DNA of 38,207 nucleotides from Prolixibacteraceae bacterium (GTDB taxonomy: Bacteria > Bacteroidota > Bacteroidia > Bacteroidales > Prolixibacteraceae). The position numbers were made by a program, and so were the translations under genes. Below are positions 28,515 through 37,605 of this stretch, piece by piece; within the stretch, counting starts at the first letter, position 1, and each line of letters begins with the position of its first letter. The stretch covers positions 1 to 38,207 of the forward strand of contig JAJUGS010000004.1 of assembly GCA_029265875.1 (NCBI GenBank). Direction: 5' to 3'. The notes beneath the pieces were generated by a model that worked only from the letters and a program-made list of their open reading frames with translations, was not told the DNA's origin and did not search any database.

Positions 28515-29495
28515 ATGGATATCACAAAAAGCTATTATTTGGGAATCGATATTGGCGGCACCAAATGTGCTGTGGTTGCCGGCGACAGTGAGTTTAATAT
28601 TTACGATAAAATACAGTTCGATACCAGAACAGCAGAAAGAGGCTGGCACGAAGTTTTTGAAGATTTTTTTGCAAACATCAACTCAATCTTTTTGAAATAT
28701 CCCAAAGAAAATCTGAAAGCAATCGGAATCAGTTGCGGGGGCCCGCTTGATTCAAAAAAAGGAATTATTTATTCGCCTCCCAATTTGCCGGGATGGGACA
28801 ATGTGCCGATTACAAGGATTTTTACTGAACGTTTCGGAGTTCCTGTTTCGATTCAGAACGATGCCAACGCCTGTGCATTGGCCGAATGGCTCATGGGCGC
28901 CGGAAAAGGAACACAGAACATGATATTCCTGACCTTTGGCACCGGGATGGGTTCAGGGTTGATTCTGAACGGTAAATTATACGCCGGAACCAATGATTTG
29001 GGTGGCGAAGTCGGTCATATCAGGCTGGCAGATGATGGCCCCGTAGGTTTTGGAAAAGCAGGCTCCTTCGAAGGGTTTTGCAGCGGTGGGGGTATTGCTC
29101 AACTGGCTGCTTCGTTTGTTATCAATAAACTGAAACAAGGTATAAAAGTTAATTTTTGCGATAATATTGAATCGGCACGGAAACTGACTGCCAAAATTGT
29201 GGCCGAAGCGGCTTTGACCGGTGATGCCGATGCTCTCGAAATTATCAGGATTTCAGGCGAATACCTGGGGCGGGGACTTTCCATCCTGATCGACATCCTG
29301 AATCCGGAATGCATTGTAATCGGGAGTATTTATGCCCGAAACCAGAATTTATTCAAACCTCATATTGAAAGAATAATCGAACGGGAAGCCATTCCTTCGG
29401 CGGTGCAGGTTTGTACCATAAAACCTGCCTTGCTGGGCGATAGCATCGGCGATTACGCCGCTCTTTGCGTTGCTCTTTACGAAAATCAGTTTTAA
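28515..29495 (+). CDS. ROK-family sugar kinase
   Basis: LGIDIGGTKCAVV; NDANACALAEW; TFGTGMGSGLI; GGEVGHI. Confidence 0.9.
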   Translation: MDITKSYYLGIDIGGTKCAVVAGDSEFNIYDKIQFDTRTAERGWHEVFEDFFANINSIFLKYPKENLKAIGISCGGPLDSKKGIIYSPPNLPGWDNVPITRIFTERFGVPVSIQNDANACALAEWLMGAGKGTQNMIFLTFGTGMGSGLILNGKLYAGTNDLGGEVGHIRLADDGPVGFGKAGSFEGFCSGGGIAQLAASFVINKLKQGIKVNFCDNIESARKLTAKIVAEAALTGDADALEIIRISGEYLGRGLSILIDILNPECIVIGSIYARNQNLFKPHIERIIEREAIPSAVQVCTIKPALLGDSIGDYAALCVALYENQF

Positions 29496-29507
29496 AAATG
29501 CAGAAAA

Positions 29508-30146
29508 ATGAAGGGAGAAACTATTTTAACCGATTTGCTAAATCGATACAGTGAATTGCAACCCCTAAAAGAACAGATTGTTGCCGCAACCGAAATAATG
29601 ATTGACACCTACAAAAACGGAGGAAAAGTTTTGGTTTGCGGAAATGGTGGAAGTTGCTCCGATGCCGACCACATTGTGGGGGAGCTGATGAAGAGTTTTG
29701 AAGGACGCCGTCCGCTGTCAAAAGAGCTGCAGGAAAAACTTATCAACCTATCACCAGAAACCGGAAAAATGTTAGCCGAAAAACTGCAACAGGGGTTACC
29801 GGCTATTTCGTTAACAGTCCACCAGTCTTTGATAACGGCCATTGCCAACGACATCAGCGGCGAGGTGATTTATGCGCAGCAAGTGGTTGGCTGGGGAAAC
29901 AAAGGCGATGTGCTGATTGGCCTGAGCACTTCAGGAAACTCGCAGAATGTGATTGATGCCATGATTGTAGCCCGGGCAAAAGGACTCAAAACAATCGGGA
30001 TGACCGGCGAAACCGGTGGAAAAATGCGCGAATGGAGCGACGTTCTGTTAAATGTTCCTGAATGCCGTACCGCTTATGTACAGGAGTTGCATCTTCCTGT
30101 ATATCACGCAATTTGTATGATGGTGGAAATCGAATTTTTCGGATAG
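29508..30146 (+). CDS. SIS-domain phosphosugar isomerase, GmhA-like
   Basis: VCGNGGSCSDADHIVGEL, GLSTSGNSQNVIDA, VQELHLPVYHAICMMVE (GmhA-like metal-site His/Glu/Gln/His). Confidence 0.85.
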   Translation: MKGETILTDLLNRYSELQPLKEQIVAATEIMIDTYKNGGKVLVCGNGGSCSDADHIVGELMKSFEGRRPLSKELQEKLINLSPETGKMLAEKLQQGLPAISLTVHQSLITAIANDISGEVIYAQQVVGWGNKGDVLIGLSTSGNSQNVIDAMIVARAKGLKTIGMTGETGGKMREWSDVLLNVPECRTAYVQELHLPVYHAICMMVEIEFFG

Positions 30147-30335
30147 GATTATAAATGAATGACCTTTCAGCGTCGAAAGACCTGAAAGCGTCATTTTATG
30201 GTTGGAAGAAGATAAAATTGGAATAATGCTATTTAGGTTAAAAAAATTGAAATAAAGTTTTTATGAAAAAGGTTCTTATTCGGAATGCCATTTCCAAAAC
30301 CTATTGATTCAAATAGTCAGTTAGTCCTGCTGACA

Positions 30336-30449
30336 CCGCAGGGGTTGAATATGAATCACCTCCGGTTTTAACCGGGGGTAAATAGGAAAGAGGAAAAACC
30401 GTCCGCGAGGAGGCATTGTTCAAGGCAAAAACCTCGTTTCGGACGGAAT
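30336..30449 (+). repeat. Composite intergenic repeat, same family as 661-782
   Basis: gaatcacctccggttttaaccgggggt ... ccgtccgcgagg...tttcggacggaatgg. Confidence 0.75.
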
Positions 30450-30557
30450 GGCACAATCCTCCCAAAAAGTAGTTATAAAAGGGGAATACACGATGCGAGA
30501 AATTTTAAAATATTAGTATTCAAATAAATAGATATTGCTAAAACAAAAAATAAATCA

Positions 30558-33107
30558 ATGAATAACTACAATAGAAAATCATCGCTTACCCGCAGACAAT
30601 TTATCAATCGAACTGCGCTTGGTACTGCTGCATTGGCAGTCGCACCTGCCGGAGCACTTTTTGCCCGGCAAACATCCTGGCCTGAAAATGCAAAAGACTT
30701 AACTTTTCACATGATTGGCCATGCCCACATCGACCCGGTTTGGCTGTGGCCCTGGACAGAGGGAGTTTCCATCGTTCACAGTACGTTTCAGTCGGCATTG
30801 GACAGGATGAACGAAAATCCTGACTTCTGTTTTATCAGCAGTTCGGCCCAGTTTTATCATTGGGTGGCTGAAAACGACCCCGAAATGATGGCAAAAATCA
30901 AAAAACGGGTGGAAGAAGGCAGATGGTGCATCATGGGTGGCTGGTGGGTGGAACCCGATGTAAATATTCCTTCAGGCGAAGCAATGGTTCGTCAGGGTTT
31001 GTATGGCCAGCAAACTTTCCAGAAACTTTTTGGCAGAAAGGCAACCATCGGTTTTAACCCAGATTCGTTCGGACACACTTCTACTTTGCCGCAGATTATC
31101 AAGAAACAGGGCATGGACAAATACATGTTTATGCGTCCCGGCCCGCACGAAAAAACTTTGCCAACCGACCTTTTCTGGTGGCAGGGTGCCGATGGTACCA
31201 AAGTGCTTACCTATCGGATTCAGGAAAGTTATAACGACACCACCCTGAATGGCGACCGGATGAAAAGGGTGGCCGGCAAGGCGACCGAACAACCCATGAA
31301 AGACTTTATGTACTTTTTTGGCGCGGGCGATCATGGCGGCGGACCCACCAAAGAGAACATGAAAACTATAACGAAATTTCAAACCGAACAGGGAGCGCCA
31401 GTCATCAAATACAGCACTCCTGAAAGATATTTCAAAAAGATTGAAAGTGACAAAAATCTGAACCTGCCCACAGTAAACGACGATTTGCAACACCATGCAG
31501 TGGGTTGTTATACAGCCGAATCGGAAATAAAAAAGGGAAATCGCCACTCGGAAGCAGCGCTGGTCACTGCCGAAAAAATTGTAACCATCGGCGCAAAAGC
31601 CTGGGGGGCAAAATACCCGAAAAACGAACTGACCACAGCATGGCAAAGGGTGTTGTTTCTGCAGTTTCACGATAGCATGGCCGGCACATCACTGGTGGAA
31701 CATTCGCAGGCCGCCCGCGAAGGGTATGGTTTTGCGCTCGATACCGCCCATCAGGCAACTACCATGGCGGTACAGAAACTCGAATGGCAGATTGCTGCCG
31801 AAGACCCGGAATCTCAGTACCTCGTGGTGTTCAATCCACACGCCTGGGAAGTGGAGGAAAATATTGAATACGATTTTAACTGGGGTACCATGCACAAAGG
31901 TTCGCGGGTGGAAGATGAAACCGGGAACCCGCTCCCACACCAATGGACAGCCGGTTCAACAGAAACAGGCAGCCGCAGAAAACTGATTGTGAGGGCAAAA
32001 ATACCCGCCATGGGATACCGCCAGTTCAGGCTGCATGACGGAGATTCGGGGATGGCACCCACGCAGGTGAAAGCTGAAGAAAACAGGCTCGAAAACGAAT
32101 TCTACAGGCTGAGTTTTTCATCTGACGGCACCCTGAGTATTTTTGATAAAGAGCGCGGAAAGGAAGTTTTTGCCGGCGGACAAACCGGATGCAGAGCTTT
32201 GATTATTGACGACCCGAGCGATACCTGGAGCCACGACATCAAAACCTTCGATAAAGTAATTGGTCATTTCGAAAGGGCCGACATCAAAATACTTGAAAAT
32301 GGTCCTCTTCGTGCAACATTAAGAGTGTCCACAATTTACGGCAATTCAGCTTTGACCATCGATTGGTCGGTGGTGGCAGGTTCGCGCCACATTGACGCCA
32401 AAGTAACGCTCAACTGGCACGAGCACCTGAAAATGCTGAAGTTCTCGTTCCCTGTCGATAGCGAAAATCCGGTGCCCACTTACGAAACACCTTACGGGCA
32501 TATTGTCCGCGAGGCAAACGGCAACGAAGACCCGGGTCAGTGCTGGATTGACATTGCCGGGGCACAGGGTGGAAAATTGTTCGGTCTGTCAGTTTTAAAT
32601 GATGCAAAATATGGGTACAGTGTTCATGGAAACGACCTCCGGATTTCGGTGGCAAGGGCCGCTGTTTATGCACACCACAACCCGAAAGTGCTCGATATGA
32701 ATGCCGAGCATTACTGGATGGACCAGGGAATCCAGACTTTCAGGATGAAACTGGTGCCGCACACCGGAAGCTGGAAAGAAAACAACATTGCCCGGATCAC
32801 AGAAGAATTTATGGCTCCCGCAGTTGTCCTATACCAGGGAATACATAGCGGCAAACTGCCCAAATCGGGTTCCTTCCTTTCGTGCGACAAACCCAATGTA
32901 ATTGTTACATCTCTAAAGCAAGCCGAAGGAAATGACGATATCATCATTCGTTGTGTTGAAACAAGTGGGATTGCCACCGATGCAAAACTCGACCTGAAAT
33001 TTGCCGGTACCCAATGGGATGGCAGTTTTGGCCCTTGCGAAATCAAAACCCTCAGGATGAACAGTAAATCAAAACAAATCAAAGAGGTGAATCTTCTGGA
33101 ATCCTGA
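30558..33107 (+). CDS. GH38 alpha-mannosidase with Tat-type signal
   Basis: SLTRRQFINRTALGTAALAV; HMIGHAHIDPVWLWPW; GFNPDSFGHTSTLPQI; AGDHGGGPT; LFLQFHDSMAGTS. Confidence 0.92.
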   Translation: MNNYNRKSSLTRRQFINRTALGTAALAVAPAGALFARQTSWPENAKDLTFHMIGHAHIDPVWLWPWTEGVSIVHSTFQSALDRMNENPDFCFISSSAQFYHWVAENDPEMMAKIKKRVEEGRWCIMGGWWVEPDVNIPSGEAMVRQGLYGQQTFQKLFGRKATIGFNPDSFGHTSTLPQIIKKQGMDKYMFMRPGPHEKTLPTDLFWWQGADGTKVLTYRIQESYNDTTLNGDRMKRVAGKATEQPMKDFMYFFGAGDHGGGPTKENMKTITKFQTEQGAPVIKYSTPERYFKKIESDKNLNLPTVNDDLQHHAVGCYTAESEIKKGNRHSEAALVTAEKIVTIGAKAWGAKYPKNELTTAWQRVLFLQFHDSMAGTSLVEHSQAAREGYGFALDTAHQATTMAVQKLEWQIAAEDPESQYLVVFNPHAWEVEENIEYDFNWGTMHKGSRVEDETGNPLPHQWTAGSTETGSRRKLIVRAKIPAMGYRQFRLHDGDSGMAPTQVKAEENRLENEFYRLSFSSDGTLSIFDKERGKEVFAGGQTGCRALIIDDPSDTWSHDIKTFDKVIGHFERADIKILENGPLRATLRVSTIYGNSALTIDWSVVAGSRHIDAKVTLNWHEHLKMLKFSFPVDSENPVPTYETPYGHIVREANGNEDPGQCWIDIAGAQGGKLFGLSVLNDAKYGYSVHGNDLRISVARAAVYAHHNPKVLDMNAEHYWMDQGIQTFRMKLVPHTGSWKENNIARITEEFMAPAVVLYQGIHSGKLPKSGSFLSCDKPNVIVTSLKQAEGNDDIIIRCVETSGIATDAKLDLKFAGTQWDGSFGPCEIKTLRMNSKSKQIKEVNLLES

Positions 33108-33150
33108 ATTTTTAAGAAATCAATCAGTTGAAAATATAAAATGAAATAAA

Positions 33151-35055
33151 GTGAAAAAGGAACAACTTCAAAAAATACTGAATGACATCAGCTCGGTGAA
33201 AATTGCTGTTTTAGGTGATTTTTGCCTCGACGCCTATTGGTTTATCGACGAATCGAAAAGTGAAATTTCCATCGAAACCGGACAGATGACAAAACCGGTT
33301 AAACAACAACGCTACTCTTTGGGTGGTGCCGGAAACGTAACCAATAACCTCACTGCTTTGGGAGTAAAAGATGTTCGCGCTTTTGGAGTTATCGGCCCCG
33401 ATCCGTTTGGGTACGAAATGGTGAAAGTGATGAAGCAAAACGGCATCAACCCCAAAAACCTGTTGGTTCAGGAAAAAGACTGGTCAACGCATGTTTATAC
33501 AAAACCGTATGTGGGCGATACCGAGCAAAGCCGCATCGACTTCGGAAATTTCAACAAACTTTCGAAACATACAGCCGACAAGCTGATTAACAACCTCATT
33601 ACTGAAATTCCGGAGGTGGATATCATCATCATCAACCAGCAGGTTTTATCAGGAATCCATACCGAATATTTCAGAAAGGAAATAACAAAAGTGATTCAGC
33701 GTTTTCAGGATAAAAAATTTATTGTTGACAGCCGGAATTACAGTGCATCGTACGAAGGAGCATACCGGAAAATGAACGATACAGAGGCTGCCATACTGGG
33801 CGGTTATAAAAAAGAGGCGACCGATGTGGTTTTGTATTCCGAAGTAAAGGAAGCTGCCCTGAAACTATTTGAAAAATTTGGGAAACCCCTGTTTATCACA
33901 CGAGGTGCGAGAGGGTCGTTAATTGTTAGCGAAAACGGAATTACCGATATTCATGGCTTGATGATTATTTCGAAAGTGGATCCGGTTGGTGCAGGCGACA
34001 GTTATCTGGCTGGTGCCGCTTCGGCGCTGGCCGCGGGTTACAGCATGGAAATCGCTGCCGAAATAGGGTCTTATGTGGCGGGTGTTACCGTGCAGAAATT
34101 ATTCCAGACCGGTACGGCAAGTCCTGAAGAAATTATGAGCATTGGTGCTGACCCCGATTTTGTTTACAGTCCCGAGCTGGCTGAAGATATTCGTCACGCC
34201 AATTACTGGAACGGCACCGAAATTGAAATCATCAACAAATGGCCTCAGCCACTGAATATTAAACATGCCATTTTCGACCACGACGGTACCATTTCAACCC
34301 TTCGCGAAGGTTGGGAGCACATCATGCAGCCCATGATGATGAAGGCCATTCTGGGCGACCATTTTCAGGATGCCGACGAAGCACTTTATCATAAAGTACA
34401 TACCCGCGTGGTTGATTTTATCGATAAAACAACAGGAATTCAGACACTTGTGCAGATGAAAGGGCTGGTTGAACTGGTGAAGGAATTTGGTTTGGTCCCG
34501 GCTGATAAAATTCTGGATGAATTTGGCTACAAAGCCATTTACAATGAAGAGCTGCTGAAAATGGTGAAAGTGCGCGAAGCCAAACTCACACGTGGAGAAC
34601 TGGCGTTGGAAGATTTTACCCTTAAAAATGCGGTTTTGCTGCTCGAAAAATTGTACAAAGCCGGTGTAAAATTATACCTCGCCAGCGGTACCGATGAGGA
34701 AGATGTTAAAAACGAAGCCCGCATTTTGGGTTACGACCACCTTTTTGAGGGCGGAATTTACGGTGCGGTGGGCGATGTAAACAAAGAGGCCAAGAAAATT
34801 GTGCTCGACAGGATTCTGAACACCATTGGCGATTCAGGAAACGGACAGGTGGCTGCTTTTGGCGATGGCCCCGTTGAAATCCGCGAAACACGCAAAAGGG
34901 GCGGAATCACAATCGGTATTGCCAGCAACGAACTCAAACGCTACAGTTTGAACGAAAGTAAACGCTCGCGTCTTATCAAAGCCGGCGCCGATGTGATTGT
35001 TCCCGATTATTCGCAACTGCCAGAACTGCTCGAATTGTTGAATGTAAAAAGCTAA
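33151..35055 (+). CDS. PfkB-type carbohydrate kinase (HldA/RfaE kinase-like) fused to C-terminal HAD phosphatase (GTG start)
   Basis: VLGDFCLDAYWF, SLGGAGNVTNNLTALG, DPVGAGDSYLAGAASALAAG; HAD: IFDHDGTIS, LASGTDEEDV, AAFGDGPVEIRETRKRGG. Confidence 0.88.
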   Translation: MKKEQLQKILNDISSVKIAVLGDFCLDAYWFIDESKSEISIETGQMTKPVKQQRYSLGGAGNVTNNLTALGVKDVRAFGVIGPDPFGYEMVKVMKQNGINPKNLLVQEKDWSTHVYTKPYVGDTEQSRIDFGNFNKLSKHTADKLINNLITEIPEVDIIIINQQVLSGIHTEYFRKEITKVIQRFQDKKFIVDSRNYSASYEGAYRKMNDTEAAILGGYKKEATDVVLYSEVKEAALKLFEKFGKPLFITRGARGSLIVSENGITDIHGLMIISKVDPVGAGDSYLAGAASALAAGYSMEIAAEIGSYVAGVTVQKLFQTGTASPEEIMSIGADPDFVYSPELAEDIRHANYWNGTEIEIINKWPQPLNIKHAIFDHDGTISTLREGWEHIMQPMMMKAILGDHFQDADEALYHKVHTRVVDFIDKTTGIQTLVQMKGLVELVKEFGLVPADKILDEFGYKAIYNEELLKMVKVREAKLTRGELALEDFTLKNAVLLLEKLYKAGVKLYLASGTDEEDVKNEARILGYDHLFEGGIYGAVGDVNKEAKKIVLDRILNTIGDSGNGQVAAFGDGPVEIRETRKRGGITIGIASNELKRYSLNESKRSRLIKAGADVIVPDYSQLPELLELLNVKS

Positions 35056-35073
35056 ATACTAAAATAAGTTATA

Positions 35074-35170
35074 TGGTTATTAACGATTTGTATGACTCCG
35101 GAGGAGTCAAATGTTTATAGAAAAACACGTTTATATGTAAACATACGACCCCAGTGGGGTCGAATAACCA
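35074..35170. repeat. Cloverleaf-like intergenic element
   Basis: TGGTTATT/AATAACCA closing stem enclosing GACTCCggaGGAGTC, ATGTTTA/TAAACAT and CGACCCCagtGGGGTCG. Confidence 0.8.
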
Positions 35171-35225
35171 AATAAAAAAAGACTTTAAATAGTAAATCGT
35201 AAATAATAAAATAGTAAATCTCAAT

Positions 35226-36329
35226 ATGCCTTATCCAAAATTCGACCGTAACCTGCTCGATGTTAAACAACTGGCAAACCGCAAAAACAAGGTTTACATC
35301 GAAAGAGACCATATTCCGGTAACAGAAAAACCAAAAAACCTTTCAGAAAAGGGAGTCAGCCTCATTGAAAAAACGGCTGAAAGAATAAAAAAAGCCCGTT
35401 CGCTGAACCGTTCGGTGATGCTCACGTTTGGCGCACACACCATTAAAAACGGAATGGCTCCGACGCTTATCGCGCTGATTAAAGAAGGCTGGGTGACCCA
35501 TCTGGCCACAAACGGCGCCGGAATTATCCACGACTGGGAGTTTGCCTATCAGGGAAAATCAAGCGAAGATGTGCGTGAAAATGTCAATCTCGGGCAATTC
35601 GGAATTTGGGACGACACCGGGTTTTACATCAACCTCGCGCTGGTTGCCGGCGCTTACGAAGGACTGGGTTATGGCGAATCGGTGGGGAAAATGATTCATA
35701 CCGAGGGTTTGGATATTCCTGAACTTTCGGTTTTGTATGCCACCGCCCGCCAGAAAATGGAAACAGGACCGGTCACTGCTGCCGCTGCCATCGATTTCGC
35801 AGGCGTCATCAAACATTTCGGTTTGACGCCTGGAAGAATGAACATTCCACACCCGCACAAAAAATTTTCGGTACAGGCAAATGCTTATGAATTGGGTATT
35901 CCGTTTACCAGTCATCCCATGTTTGGGCACGATATTATTTATAACCACCCGATGAACCACGGCGCTGCCATTGGCCGCACCGCTGAAAACGATTTTCTGG
36001 CTTTTGCCAAAAGCGTGAGCAACCTCGATGACGGTGTTTACCTTTCGGTGGGTTCGGCAGTAATGTCACCCATGGTTTTCGAGAAATCGCTTTCGATGTC
36101 GCAGAACCTCGAAATACAGCGGGGCAGTCACATCGACAGGCATTACATGCTGATTGTGGATTTGGCGGAAGCCGAGTGGGACTGGTCAAAAGATGGCGAA
36201 CCACCCATGGACAACCCGGCTTATTACCTGCGTTACTGCAAAACATTTAACCGCATGGGCGGCGAAATGCACTACCTCACCGCCGATAACCGCGACTTTC
36301 TACTGGCCTTGTACCAGCAATTGCACTAA
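35226..36329 (+). CDS. Deoxyhypusine-synthase-fold-like protein of unknown function
   Basis: SVMLTFGAHTIKNGMAPTLIALIKEGWVTHLATNGAGIIHDWEFA; GIPFTSHPMFGHDIIYNHP; resemblance to DHS layout by eye. Confidence 0.55.
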   Translation: MPYPKFDRNLLDVKQLANRKNKVYIERDHIPVTEKPKNLSEKGVSLIEKTAERIKKARSLNRSVMLTFGAHTIKNGMAPTLIALIKEGWVTHLATNGAGIIHDWEFAYQGKSSEDVRENVNLGQFGIWDDTGFYINLALVAGAYEGLGYGESVGKMIHTEGLDIPELSVLYATARQKMETGPVTAAAAIDFAGVIKHFGLTPGRMNIPHPHKKFSVQANAYELGIPFTSHPMFGHDIIYNHPMNHGAAIGRTAENDFLAFAKSVSNLDDGVYLSVGSAVMSPMVFEKSLSMSQNLEIQRGSHIDRHYMLIVDLAEAEWDWSKDGEPPMDNPAYYLRYCKTFNRMGGEMHYLTADNRDFLLALYQQLH

Positions 36330-36395
36330 AAGCCACCTTTCCGTTCCCCTGAGTAAGTCCCTGTCCCGTTCACCAAAAGGGGTAAAGCGAAAGTA

Positions 36396-36514
36396 AAAGC
36401 CTGTAAGGCTTAAATTTGAATAACCCCAGGTTTTAACCTGGGGACTGATAGCTAAATAGACAATCCGTCAACGATGAAACCCGGATTGAAAAGCAACTGT
36501 GGTTGCGGACGGAA
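36396..36514 (+). repeat. Composite intergenic repeat, same family as 661-782
   Basis: aaagcctgtaaggcttaaatttgaataaccccaggttttaacctgggg ... gattgaaaagcaactgtggttgcggacggaa. Confidence 0.75.
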
Positions 36515-36644
36515 AATCCATGCTTGCTTTTCCATAAAGGCAATGATTTGAAAGAAAATGGGATGATCAGAATCGCTAATAACTTTCAAATGATTGATGG
36601 CTAATTTATCGTTGTTAGTAATCAGAAAAAGATTTGCATTAAAT

Positions 36645-37579
36645 TCAAGTTGTAATATTAAGCTGTTCTCTTACTTCAGCAATGGTTTTTCCTGTATCAG
36701 TTTTCCAGGAAGTCCATCCATTTACTGTTTTTCTCTCGCTACCAGCATCCTGAATTCCAGCAAGTGCGGCATAACTTGGACTAGAATAAATCTGACCCAT
36801 TAATTGAAGAGAACCATCTTCTAAAATAATAGCCGTATATTTCTTTTGTGCTCCGCCATTTCGCGGTTTATAAATCATAGTCAGTTTTTGATTTACTGAT
36901 AGTAACCTAGAATTTATCAGGTCAAGAATACCGATATCTGAACGAGAGATTCTTCCCACTTTATTATTAGAAATACTTATTTCTTCTTCCGTATCTAATT
37001 CAGGTTTAAATTCTTCAGGAAATTCATATGCAATATTTTTAGAATTATTAAAATCGACATATTTTGTTATTACCCAAAGCTTAACATTATATTTTAAAGT
37101 TCTTGCCCATTCTTTTAAGTCGTTTGTAATGGCGTCAATTGGAACTCCAACGATTGGTTCTTTATCTAAAATCTCAGCTAAATGTTTTCGAATATTTATT
37201 TCCTTAATACCTAATTCATTAAATTTTTCTCTGGCCGTTTCATCTTTTTGATAAATATCCACGGCCAGATCTTCAAGTGTTTTCTTGGTTATATTTTGTT
37301 GAGAAGCAATCATTTGTTTTGTAACCTGCGGAGCAATATGCGACCAAACATTGTGCTGTATTAGTTCAGCTTCAACTAAATACCACTTTTTTGCAGCTAA
37401 ATCAATAGCAAAACCGTCAGGGATTGTTCCTACTCCATCACTCGTTTTTATTAGTGCTTTGGGTAGATATATTGAACTTGGCCCAAAAATATATTCATAA
37501 TTGTTATGACAACATTCTCAATTTCACTTTCATTTATAAATGGAGCTTTTATAAATTTTTTGTCAGTTGTAATTATCAT
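36645..37579 (-). pseudogene. PD-(D/E)xK-like nuclease domain + C-terminal RAMA-like domain; frameshift near 37498-37512
   Basis: ORF 36645..37313 extends upstream in frame as NYEYIFGPSSIYLPKALIKTSDGVGTIPDGFAIDLAAKKWYLVEAELIQHNVWSHIAPQVTKQ; start MIITTDKKFIKAPFINESEIENVV is in another frame; C-term GSLQLMGQIYSSPSYAALAG...NGWTSWKTDTG. Confidence 0.65.
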
Positions 37580-37605
37580 TTTGATTAAGTTTTATTTATA
37601 ACTTC

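Noticed and set aside
30972-31670. 232-aa - strand ORF
   Set aside because: Antisense to the GH38 catalytic region; no recognisable motifs.
35074-35170. tRNA gene (cloverleaf-like fold)
   Set aside because: Lacks the T-loop GGTTCGA consensus, CCA end and a proper anticodon arm; better viewed as a palindromic intergenic element.
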